From contig JACKKE010000008.1 of NCBI GenBank assembly GCA_020637595.1, positions 156,923-220,922 of the forward strand: 64,000 bases of DNA. The letters are read 5' to 3'. The number at the start of each line of letters is the position of its first letter. Position 1 is the stretch's first letter. Both the position numbers and the translations under genes were made by a program. The notes under the pieces were generated by a model. The model was not told where the DNA came from, did not search any database, and worked only from the letters and a program-made list of their open reading frames with translations. This DNA is from Rhodobacter sp. GTDB taxonomy: Bacteria; Pseudomonadota; Alphaproteobacteria; Rhodobacterales; Rhodobacteraceae. Of the stretch, positions 52,352 to 60,086 are shown one piece after another.

Positions 52352-53201
52352 CACGGTCGAGATCTTTGAGGTCGGCCCCCGCGACGGGTTGCAGAACGAA
52401 AAACGCCCGATCCCCACGGCGGAAAAGATCGCGCTGGTCGATCTGCTCAGCGGTGCGGGGTTCAGGCGGATCGAGGTGGCGTCGTTCGTGTCGCCCAAAT
52501 GGGTGCCGCAGATGGCCGACAGCGGGGCGGTGCTGGCGGGGATCCGGCGCGCGCCCGGGGTGTCCTATGCGGCCCTGACGCCGAACATGAAAGGCTATGA
52601 GGGGGCACGCGCCGCGCGCGCCGACGAGGTGGCGATCTTTGGGTCGGCTTCGGAAGGGTTCTCGCGCGCCAATGTCAATTGTTCGGTCGCCGAGTCGATC
52701 GAACGGTTCCTGCCAATCCTCGAGGCCGCGAAAGCCGACGGCATTCCGGTGCGCGGCTATATCAGTTGCGTGACCGACTGCCCCTTTGACGGGCCGACGC
52801 CGCCGGCAGCGGTGGCCGATCTGGCCGAGAGGCTGATCGCCCTGGGCTGCTACGAGGTTTCGCTGGGTGACACCATCGGCAAGGCTGTTCCCGAAACCCT
52901 GACGGCGATGCTGCGCGCGGTTCTCGAGCGGGTGCCGGCAGACCGTCTGGCCGGTCATTTCCACGACACCGGCGGGCGCGCCTGCGACAACATCGAGGCC
53001 TCACTGGCGCTGGGGTTGCGGGTATTCGACGCAGCGGTGGGGGGCTTGGGCGGCTGTCCCTATGCGCCCGGTGCCCAGGGGAATGTGGCGACCGAGGCCG
53101 CCATCGACCGCATCGAGGCGCTCGGCTATCGCACCGGCCTCGATCGCGCACGGATCGACCAAGCCGCCGCACTGGCGCGCAGCATGAGGGCAGAGCTATG
53201 A
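52338..53201 (+). CDS. mvaB: Hydroxymethylglutaryl-CoA lyase
   Basis: This 287-residue (beta/alpha)8 enzyme splits HMG-CoA to acetoacetate and acetyl-CoA, the last step of leucine breakdown. Catalytic features: GPRDGLQNE with the essential Arg, the GHFHDTGGRACDN metal ligands, and the active-site Cys in GLGGCPYAPGAQGNVATE. It starts inside the GST gene (14-bp overlap) and overlaps the crotonase gene as ATGA. A second ATG at 52344 is also possible. Confidence 0.96.
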   Translation: MAMSDTVEIFEVGPRDGLQNEKRPIPTAEKIALVDLLSGAGFRRIEVASFVSPKWVPQMADSGAVLAGIRRAPGVSYAALTPNMKGYEGARAARADEVAIFGSASEGFSRANVNCSVAESIERFLPILEAAKADGIPVRGYISCVTDCPFDGPTPPAAVADLAERLIALGCYEVSLGDTIGKAVPETLTAMLRAVLERVPADRLAGHFHDTGGRACDNIEASLALGLRVFDAAVGGLGGCPYAPGAQGNVATEAAIDRIEALGYRTGLDRARIDQAAALARSMRAEL

Positions 53202-53983
53202 CCTGGCAGACCATCACCATCGACACCGACACGCGCGGCGTGGCGCGGCTGACCCTGAACCGGCCCGACAAGCACAACGCGATGTCGGCGCAGATGATCG
53301 AGGAGCTGGCCGAAGCCGCTGCTGCACTGGGCGACGACGACACCGTGCGGGTGGTGGTGCTGACCGGCAACGGCGAGAGTTTCTGCGCCGGCGGCGATCT
53401 GGCCTGGATGCAGGCGCAGATGGCGGCGGACGGGGCGACGCGCGCCTTCGAGGCGGGCAAGCTGGCGGCGATGCTGGGGGCAATGAACGCGCTGCCCAAG
53501 CCGGTGATCGGGCGCATCCAGGGCCCGGCCTATGGCGGTGGCATGGGGCTGATTTCGGTCTGTGATGTGGCGATCGGCGTGCAGGGCGCGCGGTTTGGGT
53601 TCACCGAGGCGCGGCTGGGGCTGATCCCGGCGACCATCGGCCCCTACGTGCTGGCGCGGATGGGCGAGGCGATGGCCCGGCGGGTGTTCATGTCGGCGCG
53701 GCTTTTTGCGGCGGACGAGGCGGTAACCCTGGGGCTGCTGGCCCGGACGGTGGCGGCCGCAGATCTCGACGCGGCGGTCGAGGCCGAGATCAAGCCCTAC
53801 CTGGCCTGCGCCCCGGGGGCGGTGGCCGCGTCCAAGGCCCTGGCGCTGCGCCTTGGCGGGGGGATCGGCGGCGATGACGTCGAGCATTCGATCGGCCAAC
53901 TGGTCGCGCGCTGGGAAAGCCCCGAGGCGGCCGAGGGAATCGCGGCCTTTTTCGGCAAGCGCAAGCCGGACTGGGTGAAATAA
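53198..53983 (+). CDS. Enoyl-CoA hydratase/isomerase, probable methylglutaconyl-CoA hydratase
   Basis: This 261-residue crotonase has the oxyanion-hole blocks GNGESFCAGGDLAWM and IQGPAYGGGMGLISVCDVAIG, and ARFGFTEARLGLIPATIGPYVLARMG. Its overlap with mvaB (4 bp) points to the methylglutaconyl-CoA hydratase step of leucine catabolism (LiuC-type), just before the lyase. Other leucine genes (isovaleryl-CoA dehydrogenase, MCC) are not in the window. Confidence 0.88.
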   Translation: MTWQTITIDTDTRGVARLTLNRPDKHNAMSAQMIEELAEAAAALGDDDTVRVVVLTGNGESFCAGGDLAWMQAQMAADGATRAFEAGKLAAMLGAMNALPKPVIGRIQGPAYGGGMGLISVCDVAIGVQGARFGFTEARLGLIPATIGPYVLARMGEAMARRVFMSARLFAADEAVTLGLLARTVAAADLDAAVEAEIKPYLACAPGAVAASKALALRLGGGIGGDDVEHSIGQLVARWESPEAAEGIAAFFGKRKPDWVK

Positions 53984-54235
53984 CCCGCCGGTGACGGACG
54001 TTTGCGCAAACGCCGCACGCGGCACGGCGCCTCCTGCCGGCAGCGAAAAAACATGATGATCTGACAAATATTTGCCGCGCGGCCCTCTCGTTCCGCGGAC
54101 CGCTGAGTCGCGCGGCAATAGGACGCAGCGCCGCGATTGCCGCACAGCAGCGATGCGGGCGAAAAAATTTGTGCACGATGGCATACGGCGCGCGGAAATC
54201 CTTGATTTCTTGGCAAGGCCGGCGGCCCGGTTCGG

Positions 54236-54264
54236 TTGACCCGGATGTCCCGCGGGAGTAAACG
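54236..54264 (+). promoter_or_regulatory. Putative promoter of the nuo operon
   Basis: TTGACC (54236-54241) and TAAACG (54259-54264) have 17-bp spacing, giving a start near 54271 and a leader of about 63 nt. The rest of the 350-bp gap (53984-54333) holds no gene; it contains A-rich tracts at 54044-54050 and 54162-54170 that could be regulatory. Confidence 0.45.
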
Positions 54265-54333
54265 AGGCACGAGCCAACTTGTGCAGCGCGCCGTGCGGTC
54301 GACCCGGCAGCCGGAACGCCAAAGGAGCCATCG

Positions 54334-54699
54334 GTGGACGATCTTCTCCGCGAATACCTCCCCATCATCGTGTTCATTGCGATTGCGGTCGCCATCGGCC
54401 TCGTTCTGATGCTGTCGGCGATGCTGATCGCCGTGCGCAACCCGGACCCGGAAAAGGTCTCGGCCTATGAATGCGGGTTCAATGCGTTCGATGACGCGCG
54501 GATGAAATTCGACGTGCGCTTTTATCTGGTGTCGATCCTGTTCATCATCTTCGACCTGGAAATCGCGTTCCTGTTCCCTTGGGCGGTGGCCTTTGGCGAC
54601 ATGAGCATGGTCGCCTTCTGGTCGATGATGGTGTTCCTGGCGGTGCTGACCGTGGGCTTTGCCTATGAATGGAAGAAAGGGGCCCTGGAATGGGAGTGA
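54334..54699 (+). CDS. nuoA: NADH-quinone oxidoreductase subunit A
   Basis: This 121-residue subunit has three membrane helices, with the conserved NPDPEKVSAYECGFNAFDDARMKFDVRFYLVSILFIIFDLEIAFLFPWAV. It is part of the membrane arm of complex I. It starts with GTG 54334 behind AAAGGAG. The stop codon overlaps the nuoB start (TGATG). Confidence 0.97.
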   Translation: MDDLLREYLPIIVFIAIAVAIGLVLMLSAMLIAVRNPDPEKVSAYECGFNAFDDARMKFDVRFYLVSILFIIFDLEIAFLFPWAVAFGDMSMVAFWSMMVFLAVLTVGFAYEWKKGALEWE

Positions 54700-55222
54700 T
54701 GACCGGAGCGAATACGGCGGGCGCCGACCGCGAGGTCGCCACCGCCGCCCTGAACGCCGAGCTTCAGGACAAGGGCTTCCTGCTGACCACCACGGCCGAC
54801 ATCATCAACTGGGCGCGCAACGGCTCGCTGCACTGGATGACCTTTGGCCTGGCCTGCTGCGCTGTCGAGATGATGCCACCTCGATGCCGCGCTATGACCT
54901 CGAGCGTTTCGGCACCGCGCCGCGCGCCTCGCCGCGCCAGTCGGACCTGATGATCGTCGCCGGCACCCTGACCAACAAGATGGCGCCGGCGCTGCGCAAG
55001 GTCTACGACCAGATGCCCGAGCCGCGCTATGTGATCTCGATGGGGTCGTGCGCGAATGGCGGCGGCTATTACCACTACAGCTATTCGGTGGTGCGCGGAT
55101 GCGACCGCATCGTGCCCGTGGACATCTATGTCCCCGGCTGCCCGCCCACGGCCGAGGCGCTGCTTTATGGCATCCTGCAGCTGCAGCGGAAGATCCGCCG
55201 CACCGGCACCCTGATCCGCTGA
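54699..55222 (+). pseudogene. nuoB: NADH-quinone oxidoreductase subunit B, frameshifted as written
   Basis: NuoB carries the terminal 4Fe-4S cluster N2. Reading from ATG 54699 gives MTGANTAGADREVATAALNAELQDKGF through LACCAVEMM. The frame then breaks at 54876-54878. The expected His-Thr-Ser-Met (cac acc tcg atg) reads ccacctcgatg, one base short. The second frame continues perfectly with PRYDLERFGTAPRASPRQSD, SMGSCANGG, VPGCPPTAEALLYGILQLQRKIRRTG. All four cluster cysteines are present across the two frames. A one-base sequencing or assembly error is the simplest reading, because the rest of the operon is intact; otherwise the gene is inactivated. Confidence 0.9.
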
Positions 55223-55233
55223 CGGAGGCACGC

Positions 55234-55845
55234 ATGTCCGAAGCCCAGACCCAGGCCCTGCAGGAACTTGGCGACTATATTTCCGTCAAGCAGCCCGAGG
55301 CCGTGCTCGACGCCAGCGTGGCCTTTGGCGAGCTGACCCTGACGGTCGTCGCCTCGTCGCTGCCGGCGCTGGTGCGGTTCCTGAAGACCGACGAGACCTG
55401 CCGCTTTTCGTCGCTGGTCGATATCACTGCCGTCGACCACCCCGAGCGCCGCGCGCGCTTCGATGTGGTCTACCATTTCCTCAGCATGTATCGGAACCAG
55501 CGCATCCGCCTGAAAGCGGCCGTGCGTGAGGACGAGATGGCGCCGTCGATCGTCGCCGAGCACCCCTCGGCCAACTGGTTCGAGCGCGAGGTGTTCGACA
55601 TGTTCGGCATCCTCTTCTCGGGCCACCCGGACTTGCGCCGCATCCTGACCGATTATGGTTTCCGCGGTCACCCGCTGCGCAAGGACTTCCCGACTACCGG
55701 CTATGTCGAGGTCCGCTATGACGAGGCCGCCAAGCGCGTCGTCTATGAACCCGTGAAGCTGGTGCAGGATTACCGCCAGTTCGACTTCATGTCGCCCTGG
55801 GAAGGCGCGACCTACATTCTGCCCGGGGACGAAAGAGCCAAGTGA
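55234..55845 (+). CDS. nuoC: NADH-quinone oxidoreductase subunit C
   Basis: This 203-residue 30-kDa subunit of the peripheral arm has the signature [38 protein letters not shown]-type segment ([37 protein letters not shown]). It is separate from nuoD, as in most alphaproteobacteria. A GGAGG site precedes ATG 55234. Its stop overlaps the start of the sulfotransferase gene (TGATG). Confidence 0.97.
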   Translation: [203 protein letters not shown]

Positions 55846-56735
55846 TGCCCGTCGCCGCCCAGAACCAGCCGGATTGGCCGGAAGGAGCAACCCTCCTTCT
55901 GGGGATCGGCGCGCAAAAGGCCGGAACCTCGTGGCTCCACGCCTATCTGCGCGGCCATCCGGCCTGTTCGACCGGGCCGATGAAGGAATTGCACTACTTC
56001 GACTCGCTGAAGACCGAGGGACGGCTGGGCCGGCGTTTGCATACCGAGGCGCTGGAAAAAGCCCGGGAAAAGGGCGCGCCGGCAGGGCGGATCAAGCGGC
56101 TGGAACGGCTGTGTGCGATTTGCGAGGCGCCCGATCCCGACCATCAGGGGTATCTGAGCCTGATCGGGCACAAGTTGCGTCCGGGGCAGGTGGCGGTCGA
56201 TATCACGCCCGAATACGCGCTGGTCTCGGACGAGGTGTTCCGCCAGATGGCGGCGCTGCCGAATGTGCGGATGATCTTCATCATGCGCGAGCCGGTCGCG
56301 CGGTTCTGGTCGGCCGTGCGGATGCGGGCAGGCAAGAAAAGCGATGCGGCCGGGTTCGAAGAGGCCGCGCGCGCGCTTCTGGATACGATGCTGGCCGAGG
56401 GCAAGGGCGGCGCGCACCGGCGCAGCGACTATGCGCTGACGCTGGACAAGCTGCAGCGGCATGTGCCCGAAGATCGCCGGCTGGTGCTGTTCTTCGAAGA
56501 ACTGTTCACGCAGCAGACGGCTGACAGGATTTGTGCGTTCCTCGGGATCGCACCACGGCCGATGGATGAACTGGGTGCGCGAAACGAAGGTCAGAAGGCG
56601 ACGATGCGGCCCGATCAGGTCGCCCGCCTGACCGAGGCGATGCGCCCGCAATACGAAGCCGTGACCCGGATGTTCGGCATGGATGTTCCCCAGAACTGGC
56701 ACGCACGCTTCGCGGCCGGGGACGTGGCGGCATGA
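55845..56735 (+). CDS. Sulfotransferase-fold protein inserted in the nuo operon
   Basis: This 296-residue protein has the PAPS-binding signatures of sulfotransferases: a 5'-phosphosulfate loop LLLGIGAQKAGTSWLHAYLRGHP and a 3'-phosphate segment IFIMREPVARFWSAVRM, plus LVLFFEELF. It is closest in style to heparan-sulfate/glycan-type bacterial sulfotransferases. It is translationally coupled to nuoC (TGATG) and lies 34 bp before nuoD, so it is a genuine passenger of the complex I operon. No complex I role is known for this family. Codon use looks like that of its neighbours. Confidence 0.85.
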   Translation: MPVAAQNQPDWPEGATLLLGIGAQKAGTSWLHAYLRGHPACSTGPMKELHYFDSLKTEGRLGRRLHTEALEKAREKGAPAGRIKRLERLCAICEAPDPDHQGYLSLIGHKLRPGQVAVDITPEYALVSDEVFRQMAALPNVRMIFIMREPVARFWSAVRMRAGKKSDAAGFEEAARALLDTMLAEGKGGAHRRSDYALTLDKLQRHVPEDRRLVLFFEELFTQQTADRICAFLGIAPRPMDELGARNEGQKATMRPDQVARLTEAMRPQYEAVTRMFGMDVPQNWHARFAAGDVAA

Positions 56736-56769
56736 GGGCGACGGCAGACATGCGACGGAGGTTGCAGCG

Positions 56770-57993
56770 ATGATGGACGGATCGAAGGGGTTCACTGACG
56801 CCAAGACGGGCGAGCAGAAGATCCGCAATTTCAACATCAACTTCGGGCCGCAGCACCCGGCGGCGCACGGCGTGCTGCGTCTGGTGCTGGAGCTGGACGG
56901 CGAGATCGTCGACCGGGCCGATCCGCATATCGGGCTGCTGCATCGCGGCACCGAGAAGCTGATGGAAAGCCGCACCTATCTGCAGAACCTGCCGTATTTC
57001 GACCGCCTCGACTATGTGGCGCCGATGAACCAGGAGCATGCCTGGTGTCTGGCGATCGAGCGCCTGACCGGCACCGAAGTGCCGCGCCGTGCCTCGCTGA
57101 TCCGGGTTCTCTATTCGGAAATCGGCCGGGTTCTGAACCACCTGCTGAACGTCACCACGCAGGCGATGGACGTGGGCGCGCTGACCCCGCCGCTGTGGGG
57201 TTTCGAAGAGCGCGAGAAGCTGATGATCTTCTACGAGCGGGCCTGCGGCGCACGTCTGCACGCGGCGTATTTCCGCCCGGGCGGGGTGCATCAGGATCTG
57301 CCGCCGGCGCTGATCGACGATATCGAGGAATGGGCCGAGCAGTTCCCCAAGGTTCTGGACGACCTCGACGGGTTGCTGACCGAAAACCGGATCTTCAAGC
57401 AGCGCAACGCCGATATCGGCATCGTCACCGAACAGGAAATCCTCGACTGGGGCTATTCCGGCGTCATGGTCCGTGGTTCGGGGCTGGCATGGGATTTGCG
57501 GCGTTCGCAACCCTATGAATGCTATGACGAATTCGACTTCAAGATCCCGGTCGGCAAGAACGGCGATTGCTATGATCGCTACCTCTGCCGGATGGCCGAG
57601 ATGCGCGAGTCGACCTCGATCATCCGCCAGGCGATCGCCAAGCTGCGTGCGCCCGAAGGGCAGGGCGACGTTCTGGCCCGCGGCAAGATCACGCCGCCCA
57701 AGCGTGGCGACATGAAGACCTCGATGGAAAGCCTGATCCATCACTTCAAGCTCTATACCGAGGGGTTCCACGTCCCGGCGGGCGAGGTTTACGCCGCCGT
57801 TGAGGCGCCCAAGGGCGAATTCGGCGTCTATCTGGTGGCCGACGGCACCAACAAACCCTATCGCGCCAAGCTGCGGGCGCCCGGCTATCTGCACCTGCAG
57901 TCGATGGATCACATCGCCAAGGGCCATCTGCTGGCCGACGTGGCGGCGATCATCGGCACGATGGACATCGTGTTCGGCGAGGTGGACCGGTGA
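56770..57993 (+). CDS. nuoD: NADH-quinone oxidoreductase subunit D
   Basis: This 407-residue 49-kDa subunit forms the quinone-binding site with NuoB. Motifs: NINFGPQHPAAHGVLRLVLELDGEIV, GLLHRGTEKLMESRTYLQNLPYFDRLDYV, GGVHQDLP and a C-terminal DIVFGEVDR. The ATG at 56770 (a second at 56773) follows a GGAGG site. It overlaps the next gene by 4 bp (GTGA). Confidence 0.98.
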   Translation: MMDGSKGFTDAKTGEQKIRNFNINFGPQHPAAHGVLRLVLELDGEIVDRADPHIGLLHRGTEKLMESRTYLQNLPYFDRLDYVAPMNQEHAWCLAIERLTGTEVPRRASLIRVLYSEIGRVLNHLLNVTTQAMDVGALTPPLWGFEEREKLMIFYERACGARLHAAYFRPGGVHQDLPPALIDDIEEWAEQFPKVLDDLDGLLTENRIFKQRNADIGIVTEQEILDWGYSGVMVRGSGLAWDLRRSQPYECYDEFDFKIPVGKNGDCYDRYLCRMAEMRESTSIIRQAIAKLRAPEGQGDVLARGKITPPKRGDMKTSMESLIHHFKLYTEGFHVPAGEVYAAVEAPKGEFGVYLVADGTNKPYRAKLRAPGYLHLQSMDHIAKGHLLADVAAIIGTMDIVFGEVDR

Positions 57994-58628
57994 GAACTGC
58001 CCTTGTCACGGCCCTGATGCTGCTGGCCGCAGCGCCGGCATCCGCCTTTACCCCGGAACGCGCCGGGATCATGGTGGATGCGCTGCGGGCCAACGACTGC
58101 GCGATGACCGCCGACGAGGCGCCCGAGGCCCTGGGGCCGCTGGGGCTCGACTCGGACGAGGTGCAGATGTTCGTCGACGTGCTCTATGCCGCCGATCTGG
58201 TGACGATCTCGGAGTCGATGGAAGTGCTGAGCCTGTCGGACGCCCTGTGTGCGGCGACCGGCGACGCGGCGATGGCGCTGATCGTCGCAGCCTTCGAGGC
58301 GCAGGAAGCCGAGCTGGAACCCTGGGTGCCCGAGATCGACGCGGATCAGGCGGCGGTGATGATCGACGCCGTGCGTCGCAACGCCTGCATGATGACCGAT
58401 GCTCAGGCTGCGGAAACGCTGCCGACGCTGGGTGTGACGCCGGAACTGTCGCGCGACTTGGTGTCGGTCCTTCTGGACATGGATCTGGTCGAAATCAACG
58501 ACGACGGCACCGAGCTGCGGCTGGCCGCCGAGCTGTGCGCCGCCGACCCGTCGGCGGACGCCGCAACGGTCGCCACCGCGGTCGAGGCCTGGACCGCCGC
58601 CAATACCCCTGCGGAGGGCAGCGAATGA
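57990..58628 (+). CDS. Secreted protein with an internal tandem duplication, nuo operon passenger
   Basis: This 212-residue protein has a signal peptide (MRTALVTALMLLAAAPASA) and GTG start 57990 overlapping the nuoD stop. The mature part is two copies of a ~62-residue unit: residues 26-89 (IMVDALRANDCAMTADEAPEALGPLGL...SLSDALCA) and 122-184 (VMIDAVRRNACMMTDAQAAETLPTLGV...RLAAELCA). Each copy has two cysteines exactly 50 residues apart (37/87 and 133/183), which suggests matching disulfides in the periplasm. No known domain is recognised. Confidence 0.75.
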   Translation: MRTALVTALMLLAAAPASAFTPERAGIMVDALRANDCAMTADEAPEALGPLGLDSDEVQMFVDVLYAADLVTISESMEVLSLSDALCAATGDAAMALIVAAFEAQEAELEPWVPEIDADQAAVMIDAVRRNACMMTDAQAAETLPTLGVTPELSRDLVSVLLDMDLVEINDDGTELRLAAELCAADPSADAATVATAVEAWTAANTPAEGSE

Positions 58629-58713
58629 CCCGCGCCCGTCCGCATACCGCCGCGCGCCTGCGCGCCCCCTCTGCCGCCCCGGCCCCGTGCCGGTGCCAGC
58701 CAGGAGCCTATTG

Positions 58714-59835
58714 ATGCTTCGTCGTCTGCATCACGAACAGCCCGAGAGCTTTGCCTTCACGCCCGCCAACCAGGAATGGGCGCGCGGCCAGATCAGCAAG
58801 TATCCCGCGGGGCGTCAGGCCTCGGCGGTGATCCCGCTGCTGTGGCGTGCGCAGGAACAGGAGGGCTGGCTGACCCGCCCGGCGATCGAGCACGTCGCGG
58901 ACATGCTGGGCATGGCCTATATCCGCGCGCTGGAAGTCGCGACCTTCTATTTCATGTTCCAGCTGCAGCCGGTCGGTTCGGTCGCGCATGTGCAGGTCTG
59001 CGGCACGCTGTCGTGCATGATCTGCGGCGCCGAGGATCTGATCGGGGTCTGTCAGGACAAGATCGCCGCCAACCCGCACACGCTGTCCTCGGACGGCAAG
59101 TTCAGCTGGGAAGAGGTCGAGTGCCTGGGCGCCTGCGCCAACGCGCCGATGGTGCAGATCGGCAAGGATTACTATGAGGATCTGACGGCCGAGAAACTGG
59201 CCTGGATCCTCGACGAGCTGGCCGCCGGCCGCGTGCCGACCCCGGGCCCGCAGAACGGCCGCTTCACCTCGGAACCCGCGGGTGGGGTGACCAGCCTCGA
59301 GGGCGAGCGCACCGAGGCGCATAACGGCTCGGTCGCGCGTGCCGTGGCAATCGGCGATACCGTCAAGCGCATCGACGGCACCGAGGTGCCGATCCTGACG
59401 CCCTGGCTGCAGGACGAAAAACCGCGCTCGGGTCGTGCCGACGGCAAGCCGGTTTCGCCCTTCCTGGGCAAGGCGCCGGTGGAAAAGCCGGTCGTCGCGG
59501 AACCGACGCCCGCACCCGCTGCCGCTGCTGCGGCCCCCGCGACCGAGGGCACCCGCCCGGCGGCGCTGGAGGCTGCGCGCGAGGGTGGCGCGGACGATCT
59601 GAAGCGGATCAAGGGCATCGGGCCGAAGCTGGAGCAGCTGTGCAACCGGCTGGGCTTTTACCACTTCGACCAGATCGCCGCCTGGACAGCCGACGAGGTC
59701 GCCTGGGTCGACCAGAACCTCGAAGGGTTCAAGGGCCGGGTCAGCCGCGATGAATGGGTGTCGCAGGCGAAGCTGCTGGCCGAGGGCGGCGAAACGGAGT
59801 TTTCGAAGCGCGTCGACAAGGGCGACGTCTACTGA
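58714..59835 (+). CDS. nuoE: NADH-quinone oxidoreductase subunit E with helix-hairpin-helix tail
   Basis: The 373-residue protein joins a NuoE thioredoxin-like 2Fe-2S domain (ligands Cys96, Cys101, Cys137, Cys141; VQVCGTLSCMICGAEDL and ECLGACANAPMVQ) to a Pro/Ala-rich linker (about 255-292). A C-terminal domain from residue 293 follows (DDLKRIKGIGPKLEQLCNRLGFYHFDQIAAWT), with a helix-hairpin-helix of the GIGPKLEQ type. Standard NuoE is about 160-240 residues; the extended form is typical of Rhodobacterales. ATG 58714 is the likely start. Confidence 0.95.
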   Translation: MLRRLHHEQPESFAFTPANQEWARGQISKYPAGRQASAVIPLLWRAQEQEGWLTRPAIEHVADMLGMAYIRALEVATFYFMFQLQPVGSVAHVQVCGTLSCMICGAEDLIGVCQDKIAANPHTLSSDGKFSWEEVECLGACANAPMVQIGKDYYEDLTAEKLAWILDELAAGRVPTPGPQNGRFTSEPAGGVTSLEGERTEAHNGSVARAVAIGDTVKRIDGTEVPILTPWLQDEKPRSGRADGKPVSPFLGKAPVEKPVVAEPTPAPAAAAAAPATEGTRPAALEAAREGGADDLKRIKGIGPKLEQLCNRLGFYHFDQIAAWTADEVAWVDQNLEGFKGRVSRDEWVSQAKLLAEGGETEFSKRVDKGDVY

Positions 59836-59864
59836 CGAACGGGTAAGGGGACGGACAGGCCGCC

Positions 59865-60083
59865 ATGAACGAGGAACCGGAACAGGCACGGCGCGGGCGC
59901 ACCATCGCATTGGTGATTGCCGGCACCTCGCTGACCTGGATCCTGGTGCTGGCGATCGGGGATACGATGGGCTGGTCCCAACGCACCCTCGCGCTGTTCG
60001 ACATGATTGCGCTGGCCGGCTTTGCCTTTGCGCTGTGGTTGTTATTTGGGCTCTGGCGATCGAGCCGGACGAACAAGGACTGA
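59865..60083 (+). CDS. DUF5337 small membrane protein
   Basis: The 72-residue protein has two transmembrane spans (TIALVIAGTSLTWILVLAIGDTMG and ALFDMIALAGFAFALWLLFGLW), matching the DUF5337 family that occurs in nuo operons of Rhodobacterales. It lies between nuoE and nuoF (29-bp and 3-bp gaps). No function is known; a role in complex I assembly or the membrane is an inference from context. Confidence 0.75.
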   Translation: MNEEPEQARRGRTIALVIAGTSLTWILVLAIGDTMGWSQRTLALFDMIALAGFAFALWLLFGLWRSSRTNKD

Positions 60084-60086
60084 ACG

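Noticed and set aside
54669..54950. A separate 93-residue protein at the nuoB start
   Set aside because: It is only the 5' half of nuoB read past the missing base; its last ~20 residues are out-of-frame NuoB sequence.
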